Shown piece after piece: positions 56,132 to 64,000 of a stretch of 64,000 nt of DNA. This DNA is from Methylomonas fluvii (GTDB lineage Bacteria; Pseudomonadota; Gammaproteobacteria; Methylococcales; Methylomonadaceae), in assembly GCF_014850975.1 (NCBI RefSeq), contig NZ_JACXST010000003.1, forward strand, positions 1,178,001 through 1,242,000. The letters run 5' to 3'. The position numbers and the translations under genes were made by a program. The notes below the pieces were generated by a model. The model saw nothing but the letters and a program-made list of their open reading frames with translations. It did no database searches and was not told the DNA's origin. Within the stretch, counting starts at the first letter, position 1. Each line of letters starts with the position of its first letter.

Positions 56132-58093
56132 TTAACTCTCCTGACGCCACTTAATAAATTCTGCAGGCATGGAAAAAGCCGTTATCCAATTATTACATTC
56201 AGAATCATAATCAAAGATTACTTTATCAATATCTCCGCCATAAACTTGAACTAGATAACGAATAACAGCCTCTGTGCCTCCATCATATTTTTTGCCTGGC
56301 TCAGTCGCATGATTTTTCATCAGAAATGAAATATTGCCTTTATCATAGTCAAATTTTAAGGATTTCAGATCCTCAGTTTTTTCAAGAGCATTCGAAAGAC
56401 TTGCGCTGAACAACCTTGCAAATCCTATATCGGAACCTTCACTTTTGAGTGGTATCCAGTATAAACGTGAATCACATAGGATAAGAGACTGTATTTTCTT
56501 GAATAGAGCTTCACTTTGTTTCAAAAATAAATCATCAATATCTCTTTTAAAAGAAGATTCAACAACGTCAATAGAAGAAAACGTTTTCGCAACATGGCTT
56601 GAAGCAATAACCTCAGTAAGCTTGTAAAGTGCATCAATCAAAGGCATTGGTGTAGAAATTTCAACACGGTTAAACCAACCCTTTCCAGTCCAGAGAGTAA
56701 ACTTATCAGCTACTGACTTATATATTTTCGGAGCCATTATTAGTTGCCAGTTTTCCGTTCTAACCATTTGGTTACGGTTTTGCTCTAATCGTCCAAATTG
56801 ATCAGATCCACTTGGTATAGCTGTCGAAAATTTGACTAAAAAATCATTTGTTAGAAACGATTGTAAATTTGATAATTCATGCGTGATGTTATCAAAAATA
56901 TCCCGAAAGGCTTGCGACTTTAATCTGCTTTTCTGATAATTACCGTAATATACGGTATCTGCTAAAGGTGCACTTGCAAATTGCATAAATAGCTTAATTA
57001 AGCCAATATCATCTTCGATATGCCCGCTCTCTTGTACTGTTCCTAAAAAAACAATGCCACAAGTAGATATTTTAGGTTCTGGATTTGTAATTTGTCCAGG
57101 TTTTTTTGGCATTGTATATTCGATTGGAAACTTGGGCGAATGTAATATTGGTACCACACAGTGGCCAAACTTCCGTATATCCATAATATTTAAAAATAAA
57201 TAAGGTATTACAGGAAAAAGAGCGTCATCATGTAAGAGAAGTATTTCCTTAATAAGGTAATTATTCGAGTTATCTCGATAATTATTTTCAATTGGGACAT
57301 TATCTTTTCTTTCTAGCGCATCAAAAACTTCTTTGACCGTTACGGAGCTACATAAAGATTGGATGTCATTCTGCGTATTATCAATAAAGAAGAAATACTC
57401 TGGTAAGCAGAAAAACTCTGAATCTTTATTTTCACCCGCCTTTTTCCAGCCCTGCTGAATAATGTCGATCAAGTTTTTATCAAGTGTTTTTTCATACGCC
57501 GATTTATTACGCCTGTCCCTAGCTCGTTCTGAAGTAGCTTTTAAGCCATTTGTTGATACTGCTGCATACCGCCAAATATCAAGCCATGCTTTTAATTTGG
57601 CAACAATGTCGGCAGAGTTAACATACGTAAATGGTTCCTCTTCAATTTTCCGATAAAACTCAGGGACTAAAACTGGAGCGGCTGCATCATTGATAACCTG
57701 CTTATCTCGTTGCATTTGAAATAAATTATGTATCCAATTGGAATATAATTTTTCTAAAGGATGCTTTTTCCCTGAGTCCCTATCATTAGTATTAAGGTAT
57801 GAAACTAATTTTTCAAGTATGGACTCTTTTGGTGGACTTTTAAGTATGGAGTCGTCTAGTGGAAGATAAGGAAATAGGTTTTCGTCTTTGTCTTTGGTAT
57901 CAGGATAATGCCTCCATAGCTCAAATGAGTTCGTCCCCATATTGGCTATTCCATATGCGCCTCCAAGCACATTAAAAGCACAAGCGATTTTATTAGTGGT
58001 CGCAACAAGTACCGCTTCATATTCTTCTTTTGGACATTTTCTCCAATCATTTAATGCATTTTCCAATTCTATGGCAAATTTCTCAATTTCCAT
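56132..58093 (-). CDS. divergent histidine-kinase-like protein (GAF-like, H-box, degenerate ATPase), 653 residues
   Basis: A soluble protein. Residues 1-220 are unrecognised. Residues about 225-385 have a GAF-like pattern, ending CGIVFLGTVQESGHIEDDIG and LIKLFMQFASAPLADTVY. Residues 395-418 read FRDIFDNITHELSNLQSF, an H-box-like helix with His405 at the phospho-acceptor position. The C-terminus has GGTEAVIRYLVQVYGGDIDK (605-624), which matches the G2 box and following helix of GHKL ATPases (compare GGTGLGLxIVxxIVxxxGG) but lacks the GLGL glycines; N and G1 boxes are not evident. It may be an inactive or phosphotransfer-type kinase. It forms a tight unit with the receiver-like gene. AT-rich composition. 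Confidence 0.65.
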   Translation of the reverse strand: MEIEKFAIELENALNDWRKCPKEEYEAVLVATTNKIACAFNVLGGAYGIANMGTNSFELWRHYPDTKDKDENLFPYLPLDDSILKSPPKESILEKLVSYLNTNDRDSGKKHPLEKLYSNWIHNLFQMQRDKQVINDAAAPVLVPEFYRKIEEEPFTYVNSADIVAKLKAWLDIWRYAAVSTNGLKATSERARDRRNKSAYEKTLDKNLIDIIQQGWKKAGENKDSEFFCLPEYFFFIDNTQNDIQSLCSSVTVKEVFDALERKDNVPIENNYRDNSNNYLIKEILLLHDDALFPVIPYLFLNIMDIRKFGHCVVPILHSPKFPIEYTMPKKPGQITNPEPKISTCGIVFLGTVQESGHIEDDIGLIKLFMQFASAPLADTVYYGNYQKSRLKSQAFRDIFDNITHELSNLQSFLTNDFLVKFSTAIPSGSDQFGRLEQNRNQMVRTENWQLIMAPKIYKSVADKFTLWTGKGWFNRVEISTPMPLIDALYKLTEVIASSHVAKTFSSIDVVESSFKRDIDDLFLKQSEALFKKIQSLILCDSRLYWIPLKSEGSDIGFARLFSASLSNALEKTEDLKSLKFDYDKGNISFLMKNHATEPGKKYDGGTEAVIRYLVQVYGGDIDKVIFDYDSECNNWITAFSMPAEFIKWRQES

Positions 58094-58141
58094 TAATTAT
58101 TCCGTTGGCATTAAGTTGATCTTAGCATCGTAGATTTACAC

Positions 58142-58990
58142 TCACTTTTTAGCCCAAAGCAATCCGACTTGCCAGTATCGAAAGGGATTTCCGACTTCCG
58201 TAAAGCCAGATCTTTTAAGCACCTCCATTTGCCTAGTCATGCTATCTAGTTTATTTTCCCACCGATAATGCCAAACCCAAGCATTCTTTAATTCACGAAG
58301 TTTCATGGCTCGTTCAGAATCTATGTCATCTGCTGATTTTGCTTCCCTCTCAAAATTATCTGAAATCCAATTTGTTTCCCATTTGGCAATTGTATCAGTC
58401 AAAATCGCTGATTCTTTTTTATAGTTAAATAGATCGCCCAATATAAACACGCCACCATCTTTGAGAAGGCTATGAATTAAACCAAATACCTTTTCTTTTT
58501 CGCATTCATTTTTATCTTCGTCAGAAGAAAAATGGTGGATGGTGAAAGCCGAAATGACTAAATTAAATTTTGTGACGTTAAAGCTATCCTTTGCTTGACA
58601 TTGAATTTTATTTAGTATTTCTTCTTCAAGTATGTCAGCTTCTATTAACCTATATCTATTCCTATCAATACGTAACTCATCGGCTCGTTCTTGAAATATA
58701 TCAAGCATAGGTTGGCATAGATCAATTCCAATGAGTTTTAGTGTAGGTATCTTTTCTAAAAGTTTTATTGCCTCTTCTCCTGTACCTGAACCAATGTCAA
58801 GAGCAATAATATTCTGGTCGTTACTAACCAACTCATCACCGAGCGATTCTTCAACCAATTGAAACATCATTTCGTGCATTAAACAATAATGCGGAGCGAC
58901 CCATTCAATGGTTTCATCATACATATTTGCTTCTTTCATTGCGTAAAAAAACTTTCTACGCTTTTCTGCATCATTCATGATACTACCCAT
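58142..58990 (-). CDS. class I SAM-dependent methyltransferase
   Basis: A 282-residue Rossmann methyltransferase. Motif I is ALDIGSGTGEEAI with Asp65, motif II is LIGIDLCQPMLD, then YRLIEADIL, and NLVISAFTIHHF is motif IV-like, with a family-typical SLLKDGGVFILGDLF strand. The N-terminal helix region and the C-terminal Trp/Tyr-rich cap (NAWVWHYRWENKLDSM) suggest a small-molecule substrate. It lies 48 bp before the kinase-like gene and 6 bp after the ABC ATPase. ATG 58978 is an alternative start. Confidence 0.85.
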   Translation of the reverse strand: MGSIMNDAEKRRKFFYAMKEANMYDETIEWVAPHYCLMHEMMFQLVEESLGDELVSNDQNIIALDIGSGTGEEAIKLLEKIPTLKLIGIDLCQPMLDIFQERADELRIDRNRYRLIEADILEEEILNKIQCQAKDSFNVTKFNLVISAFTIHHFSSDEDKNECEKEKVFGLIHSLLKDGGVFILGDLFNYKKESAILTDTIAKWETNWISDNFEREAKSADDIDSERAMKLRELKNAWVWHYRWENKLDSMTRQMEVLKRSGFTEVGNPFRYWQVGLLWAKK

Positions 58991-58995
58991 ATAGT

Positions 58996-59742
58996 CTAAA
59001 TATTATTCTGAAGGGCTTCTAGTTCTGAGAATGCATTCATAAAACTTATTAAAGCAGGCGTTTGGGGATTATTTAAAATCTCAAAGTTGCCACTTTCACG
59101 AATACATCCATTTTCGAGAAAAATCACTTTATCTGCCATGCGACGGACAAATCCAAGATAATGCGTAATCAATAATATAGTCATCCCATCATTTTTAAGA
59201 TTATTTAAGTGTTTGACGATTTCTGCTGCCTGTTCTACATCCAAAGCCGATGTTATCTCGTCAAGGAGAAGATAATCTGGCTTCAAAGCAAGAGCTCGTG
59301 CTAAAGCGACACGTTGCTTTTGTCCGCCCGATACTTCGTTTGGGTATCGGTCAATAAAGCTAGCCATATCAAATTGTTCAATAATCTCGTTAACAATATC
59401 ATTTGCTGATGAGTTTTTTTTTAATTCGAGAGGTAAGAGAATATTCTTTCGAAGCGTCAAATGCGGCCATAGGAAGAGTTGCTGAAATACCGCCGTAACT
59501 TTGGGCCATGGTTGCAAGTTTCTGAACCACATATCGAGTGGATAATTCGCTTGTTTGTCTCCTATGGTTAGCGTTCCGGAATTTGGTGGTTCTAGGCAAG
59601 CGAGAATACGTAGAAGAGTCGATTTGCCGGCACCATTAGGTCCAATCAGCGCAGTAATTGTTCCATCATCTAATTCAATAGATACGTCAGAAAGCACTGA
59701 GTTATTATCATAAGATTTGTATATATTGCGGCAATTAAGCAT
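58996..59742 (-). CDS. ABC transporter ATP-binding protein, polar amino acid type
   Basis: A 248-residue nucleotide-binding subunit. Walker A is GPNGAGKST, the Q-loop lies in FQQLFLWPHLTLRKN, the signature is VSGGQKQRVALARALA, and Walker B is YLLLDEITSALD with the H-loop in LLITHYLGFVRRMADKV. The sequence groups with GlnQ/HisP-type importers. The permease gene lies 7 bp upstream and the methyltransferase 5 bp downstream. Confidence 0.93.
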   Translation of the reverse strand: MLNCRNIYKSYDNNSVLSDVSIELDDGTITALIGPNGAGKSTLLRILACLEPPNSGTLTIGDKQANYPLDMWFRNLQPWPKVTAVFQQLFLWPHLTLRKNILLPLELKKNSSANDIVNEIIEQFDMASFIDRYPNEVSGGQKQRVALARALALKPDYLLLDEITSALDVEQAAEIVKHLNNLKNDGMTILLITHYLGFVRRMADKVIFLENGCIRESGNFEILNNPQTPALISFMNAFSELEALQNNI

Positions 59743-59749
59743 AGCTTGA

Positions 59750-60415
59750 TTATGTTTCAGAAATGTTTCTAGTATATTTCCATCGCAGCCATAACGCTAA
59801 TCCATTTAAAGGAAGGCATATCAACAGAAAGAAAATACCTAATGCAGAATATATCTCCACTGGTTTATAAATCATCGAATTTATGCGCTGAGCAACTCGA
59901 AAAATCTCTTCAACAGAAATCAAACTAGCAAATAATGTTGATTGAAACATGACAACCTGCAAATTCAGCAATATTGGAATCAATTGCCTGAGTAGGATAG
60001 GTAGCTTGATATGAAACAAAGCTTGGCGCGAAGTTAAACCAGTAACTTTTGCTGCCAAAATATATTGTTGAGGAAAATCGATGCTTGCATCCCGTACAAC
60101 TTGTGCAACCCCAAACGTGTTTACAATCGATAGCGCAAAAGCTGCAGTAATAAACGGTTCTATTACGATCTCAAGTGTGGCTTGTAAAGGGTAGTGAAGC
60201 CAAAAAAGAAGAACAAGAATTGGAAGACCCGAAAGGAAAAATGCTCCGATAGAGACAAATAAACCCACTGTTGCTGGGGCACGCGCCGCAATAACTCCTA
60301 ACAAACCGCCAAGAAAAATCCCAACACTCCAGATGATAGCCGAAAGTTTGACCGTAACCCAAAGGCCTTTTAGAAAAGCTTCCTGATAGTCTATGATGAT
60401 CTGAAAAATGCCCAT
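59750..60415 (-). CDS. ABC transporter permease, polar amino acid (HisM/GlnP) type
   Basis: A 221-residue permease with about five helices and the EAA loop around DASIDFPQQYILAAKVTGLTSRQALFHIKLP. The helix before (ITAAFALSIVNTFGVAQVV) and after (LLNLQVVMFQSTLFASLIS) fit the type. It would form the membrane channel for the amino acid-type substrate, as a homodimer because only one permease gene is present. Confidence 0.9.
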   Translation of the reverse strand: MGIFQIIIDYQEAFLKGLWVTVKLSAIIWSVGIFLGGLLGVIAARAPATVGLFVSIGAFFLSGLPILVLLFWLHYPLQATLEIVIEPFITAAFALSIVNTFGVAQVVRDASIDFPQQYILAAKVTGLTSRQALFHIKLPILLRQLIPILLNLQVVMFQSTLFASLISVEEIFRVAQRINSMIYKPVEIYSALGIFFLLICLPLNGLALWLRWKYTRNISET

Positions 60416-60451
60416 ATACTATATTAATAAGCTCTTATCCGACAAAGTTGA

Positions 60452-61396
60452 TTACTCTGATTTAACCAGTTCAAATGGTTGTGCACGACGATAAAATGCT
60501 CCGGGGAAAGGCTCATATTTCCTCAGAACTTGATCAACAAATCCGTTGTTTACTAATTCGTCAATAACATTATCTAATGTTCGCCTTAGAATTGTATCGT
60601 CCTGACGAAGCATCATGGTATTCGCATAGAGACGAATTGGTTTACCTGGACGAGCAGGACGAATTTTCCCTGGGTTAGTTTTGATGAAATCATAAGCGAC
60701 AAAAGGCTCTACAAAGGTAATATCCGCTTTTTTTTCAGCCACACTCAACAACGCTTGCGATATATCAGTAAGCTGTGGAAGTGAAAGCTTATTTGCCTTA
60801 GGGAAATCTCTCTGCGCAATTGCCTCTGTAACTTCACCATCAATTGTCGCTATGCGATATTTTGAATTGTTAAGAATTTCTAGATTCGCATCAAATCTGT
60901 CATCACCTTGCCGAACATATGCCTCAGCTCCCCCAAAGTAGATCGGTTGGGTAAAGTCCGCTACTTTTGCTCGTTGGCTGAGCGGCCAAACAGGAGAGCA
61001 AATAATGTCATATCGTTTGGTTTGAAGGCCTTCGACCATCGTTCCCCACCCAACTTCCTCCGTCCACTCCACCTTTAGACCAAGATTTTTGGCGGCTTCT
61101 TCCAATACCTCGGGGAAAACACCAGTGATTTCCCCCGTATTCGGGTCTTTAATGAGTCCAGGCGGATAAGCTACATAGCCGCACCGAATTACACCGGATT
61201 GAATGATTTTTTCATAAGCGATTTTGGAGTTGTCGCCAGACGTTTCGATTGAACCAAAACCAGCAGTGTTAGAAGTCCTGACGTCCAAGTTATTAATTGT
61301 AATAAATCCTGTAGAAATCATCCTGATGGTACTGACTACGATTATTGCGCCCATCAATACGGAAAGCAAAACTGTGAAGAGATTGGTCTGTTTCAT
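60452..61396 (-). CDS. ABC transporter substrate-binding protein (family 3), N-terminally anchored
   Basis: A 314-residue extracytoplasmic solute-binding protein. An N-terminal hydrophobic segment (LFTVLLSVLMGAIIVVSTIRM) without a clear cleavage site or lipobox may stay as an anchor. The binding fold follows: GVIRCGYVAYPPGLIKDP, TGEITGVFPEVLEEAAKNLG, VEGLQTKRYDIICSPVWPLSQRAKVADFTQPIYF, ending KLSLPQLTDISQALLSVAEKKADITFVEPFVAYDF. It is likely specific for an amino acid or aromatic/polar ligand. ATG 61396 with GAGAA upstream is preferred over TTG 61408. It is the first gene of the minus-strand block. Confidence 0.9.
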   Translation of the reverse strand: MKQTNLFTVLLSVLMGAIIVVSTIRMISTGFITINNLDVRTSNTAGFGSIETSGDNSKIAYEKIIQSGVIRCGYVAYPPGLIKDPNTGEITGVFPEVLEEAAKNLGLKVEWTEEVGWGTMVEGLQTKRYDIICSPVWPLSQRAKVADFTQPIYFGGAEAYVRQGDDRFDANLEILNNSKYRIATIDGEVTEAIAQRDFPKANKLSLPQLTDISQALLSVAEKKADITFVEPFVAYDFIKTNPGKIRPARPGKPIRLYANTMMLRQDDTILRRTLDNVIDELVNNGFVDQVLRKYEPFPGAFYRRAQPFELVKSE

Positions 61397-61610
61397 AAAA
61401 TTTCTCAATGTTGATTGCTTGTTTGATTATATGTTGATTTCTTGTGTAAAACCTCAGGCCTGATCGGATAGTTACTGGTTTTTTAGCAGGCGGTTGATTT
61501 TATCTCCTGCGCAAGTCGCATTAATTTGTTGCGCTAGACGTGCAGACAAGTCGTAAGACACTGTTCCATATGATAAAATCGTTCTATATCCAATATATTG
61601 TATCTCCCCT

Positions 61611-62235
61611 ATGCGCGGCACCGACATCACTCAAGAAGAACTCTACAGTTATCGAACTGTGGAAAGCCGGATTCCCCAAAAGCATCCGCTTCGCAAGTTG
61701 CGTAAAGTCGTCGACCTGCTGCTCGCCACACTTCAACACAATCTACGCCCGGCGTGGCCGGGATGATCCCTCCGGTACGCTTGCTGCGCGTAGTCTATTG
61801 CAAGTGCTGTTTTCCATTCGTTCGGAACGGTAATTGGTGGAAGATATTGATTTCGACTTACTGTACTGCTGGTTCGTCGGCTTGACGATGGGCGACACCG
61901 TATGGGATCACTCTACCTTCAGCGCCAATCGCGACCGCTTGCTGAACGAATATATCAGTAGTTTGTTTTTCGAACGGATACTGGCCTTGGCCGAATGGAA
62001 AAAACTGATCTCTGACGTGCATTTTTCGGTGGACGGCATGCTGATCCAAGCCTTGGCTTCGCACAAGAGTTTCGTCAAGAAAGACGGTTCGACGCCGCCG
62101 GAACACGGCGGCCGTAATCCCATGGTCGACTTCAATATCCAAAGGGCATAAAAGGCGAAAAGTGCAGCAACTATACACACGCATCGATCACTACCCCCAA
62201 AGCCTAGTTGTACAAGAAGAGCGAGGACGACAAAA
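61611..62235 (+). pseudogene. decayed IS5/IS1182-like transposase fragment
   Basis: ATG 61611 reads MRGTDITQEELYSYRTVESR and KHPLRKLRKVVDLLLATL, then the frame fails at TGA 61764-61766. Relatives continue with what is found in another frame (FNTIYARRGRDDPSGTL, SLLQVLFSIRSER, a stop), then LVEDIDFDLLYCWFVGL, WDHSTFSANRDRLLNE and DGSTPPEHGGRNPMVDF. Two stops after that and no C-terminal half show that it is a truncated, frameshifted relic. It closes the AT-rich block on the right. Confidence 0.8.
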
Positions 62236-62552
62236 CTTAGTTGGCCTTCCTTGGTGTTCGCTTAGCGCGAGTTGCTCCTAATCAATGGCAGTTTTTCAAC
62301 AACCCCTCTTTCAAGATTTTGCCAAATTCATTTTTCCATATTCATTGCCCCAAAGCGGCCAGTCGCGACCGGCAGTTTTTGGCCGAGACTTGCCCCCCCC
62401 AAAGTCACAACAACACCATGCCGCAAAGATGAATACCGATTAAGGCTAAAAGCCCGCGATTTTCCAATCATTGTGTCAAAACCCACCTAGGTCGTGACAC
62501 AACAATCAAATGGCTTCGTTCAATCAATTTCCACTAATTCTCACACACGGCC
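62236..62552. other. 317-bp region without recognised genes
   Basis: Between the transposase relic and the receptor gene. A frame reading LAFLGVRLARVAPNQWQFF is open on the plus strand but has no start signal or recognisable domain. I see no RNA gene; the region probably holds relic sequence plus the receptor gene's 3' flank. Confidence 0.4.
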
Positions 62553-64000
62553 TTAGAACTTGATCGTCAAGCCCACGAACGCCGAACGTCCCATCCCGGC
62601 GATGTTTCTGCCCCAGGGTACGGTGACATTGGCGGCTGCGGTTGGATTCATGCCGTAGCGATCGCCCAAATAAGCACCCGCCAAAGGATGGTAGTACTGC
62701 TTGTCCAGCACGTTATCCAGACCCACGTCAAAACGCACTTTGCCCCACTCGTAGCCGGTTCTGGCATTTAACAAAATATACGCCGCTGTCTCGGTTTCGT
62801 TGCGTATGGCCTGCACATCGTCCTTGCCGTCGACGAATTGCATTTCTATTGCGCTTTGCCAACTGCTCAAACGGTGATCCAAGCTCAGCTTCATGTTGAA
62901 CGGCATCATGTGATAAAGATTGCCGCCGTCCATGCGCTCGCCGCGCACGTAACTCATCGTGGTATGTGCGGCAAACTCACCGACGGTTGGGTCTTTGTAA
63001 ATCCGCGTCCGGCCGGACACATCCATCCCCCACAGTCTGGCGTCGTGATTGGCATATTGCAGATAGACGAAGCTGTTGGTGGCGGTTTGCGGTGTGGCTT
63101 TGCACCCGCTCGCCGCCGCATTGGAAGCACTGACGCAGCGGTCCGCATCAATGAAGTTGTTCACGTAGGTAAAATACGGCGTGACATTCAGTTCCCACAG
63201 ATTGTTTTTCGGTTCGTGGAATGCGGCGGTCAAGCTGACGGTGTGCGCGGTTTCCTCGGTCAAGTCCATATTGCCGACGTAGCCGTTGCCGTCGCCATGC
63301 CAGCCTATCATCGCCATATCCATATTGCGCGCGCCCCATACATAGCGCTCGTATAAATTAGGCGCGCGGTTTTTCCGGGCATATCCCAATTCGTATTGGC
63401 TCATGTCGTTGGGAGTAAATTGCACCAAAGCGGTCACGTCAAAGGTGTCGTTGCTGCGCTCGCGGTCGCGGGCGTTAAAGGCGTTGGCGGCGTTTAGCGC
63501 GGTAATCGCCCCGGCTCTATCCACGGTACGAGTCGGACCGGTGTTGATCAAATTTGGGTTGTAGGGTTGAACCTCACCGATATTCGTGGTGGTGTGATCG
63601 TAGCGCAGACCCAACAAGCTGCGCCATTTGGCGTCCCAATTGGCTTCCCACTCGCCAAAAAAACCCACCCGGTCGCGTTCGCCATTATTGATATTCAGAT
63701 AGGCTTCCGGCGCCATCATCCAATAGGCACTGCGGGCATCGGTATTATTGGCGGCAATACTGGTATTAGTGTGGACCGCCGGCCAGTAATCGTTGATTTT
63801 GTTGCTGTGATATTCGTTGCCGATGCGGAAGGTGTCGCGTTTGTTGAACGGAATTTCTGCTTGGATTTTATACCCCAGGTTGCGGCCACGGGTTTCCATC
63901 GGCATCCGATCATTGGGCGGCGCAAAGCTGCCGCCGCTGGCCGTGCCATCCAGAAACTGGCTGTGTTTGTCTTCGCCAATATCCATGCTGTGCTGGGTGC
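62553..64000 (-). CDS. TonB-dependent receptor, C-terminal barrel part (cut by window edge)
   Basis: The visible 477+ residues are the outer-membrane beta-barrel end: repeated amphipathic strands, long extracellular loops, and the C-terminal aromatic motif RSAFVGLTIKF with terminal Phe. Its frame stays open to the window edge, so the N-terminal plug and TonB box are missing. Blocks such as ARKNRAPNLYERYVWGARNMDMAM, GDGNGYVGNMDLTEETAHTVSL and the Met-rich loop near NMDMAMIGW recall copper-receptor types (OprC/NosA), but this is tentative. It would be energised by a TonB-ExbBD complex such as that at 40.9-42.9 kb. Confidence 0.85.
   Translation of the reverse strand, partial: TQHSMDIGEDKHSQFLDGTASGGSFAPPNDRMPMETRGRNLGYKIQAEIPFNKRDTFRIGNEYHSNKINDYWPAVHTNTSIAANNTDARSAYWMMAPEAYLNINNGERDRVGFFGEWEANWDAKWRSLLGLRYDHTTTNIGEVQPYNPNLINTGPTRTVDRAGAITALNAANAFNARDRERSNDTFDVTALVQFTPNDMSQYELGYARKNRAPNLYERYVWGARNMDMAMIGWHGDGNGYVGNMDLTEETAHTVSLTAAFHEPKNNLWELNVTPYFTYVNNFIDADRCVSASNAAASGCKATPQTATNSFVYLQYANHDARLWGMDVSGRTRIYKDPTVGEFAAHTTMSYVRGERMDGGNLYHMMPFNMKLSLDHRLSSWQSAIEMQFVDGKDDVQAIRNETETAAYILLNARTGYEWGKVRFDVGLDNVLDKQYYHPLAGAYLGDRYGMNPTAAANVTVPWGRNIAGMGRSAFVGLTIKF

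Overview
The window looks like the chromosome of a gammaproteobacterium. Gene content and order (nrdR-ribD-ribE-ribBA-ribH-nusB-thiL-pgpA; trpFBA-accD-folC-dedD-cvpA-purF-metZ; smpB, ratA, rnfH), a MetZ-type methionine route and a periplasmic cytochrome c' would fit a Methylomonas-like methylotroph. No methane-oxidation gene is present, so the genus is only an inference. About 50 kb is conserved, compactly coded backbone. Three stretches are accessory: 1-2.35 kb, 29.2-31.2 kb and 45.5-62.5 kb.

Layout. 1-2.35 kb: 3' end of a tyrosine recombinase, a RelE/HigA-like toxin-antitoxin pair, and a 1,050-bp IS5-type element whose transposase has an early nonsense codon; it sits beside an initiator tRNA. 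2.6-14.8 kb: secreted heme-binding-like protein, the nine-gene riboflavin/thiamine operon, a giant MscK-like channel, class II aldolase, glutaredoxin, PilZ protein. 14.9-23.9 kb: a long minus-strand trp/acc/fol/pur/met operon. 24.0-29.1 kb: DUF2231 membrane protein, ApbE, isochorismatase-like hydrolase, SmpB, and a divergent symporter-ratA-rnfH run. 29.26-31.2 kb: a cassette-like segment with integron attC features carrying an amidase, an HELRH putative metalloprotease and a decayed third gene, but no integrase. 31.2-45.2 kb: AAA+ ATPase with Fe-S oxidoreductase, acetyltransferase/nitrilase pair, ChrA transporter, and a TonB-ExbB-ExbD group followed by a hydrolase, cytochrome b and cytochrome c'.

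45.5-50.6 kb is an IS nest. One degenerate EAL-domain gene is split twice, by a 1,517-bp IS (6-bp duplication GAATTA) and by a 1,092-bp IS630-type element (TA duplication). Removing both restores a 282-codon frame. A second copy of the 1,517-bp IS, inverted, sits just past the gene beside a terminator hairpin.

50.7-61.4 kb is a clearly AT-rich, single-direction (minus) block of nine genes between IS sequences. Its core is a tight three-gene unit: a 653-residue protein with a GAF-like region, a histidine-kinase-like H-box and a degenerate ATPase tail; a 415-residue protein with a receiver-like N-terminus; and a 251-residue protein of unknown function. Upstream lie a methyltransferase and a complete polar-amino-acid-type ABC transporter. 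Downstream lie a 623-residue protein with a two-helix channel-like C-terminus and an inner-membrane-anchored OmpA-domain protein. No gene here matches a family I can name as a complete system. The kinase-like/receiver-like pair with downstream membrane proteins recalls two-component-like anti-phage systems such as Detocs, and it is the best candidate in the window for an undescribed system. The right end holds a decayed transposase and the C-terminal barrel of a TonB-dependent receptor.
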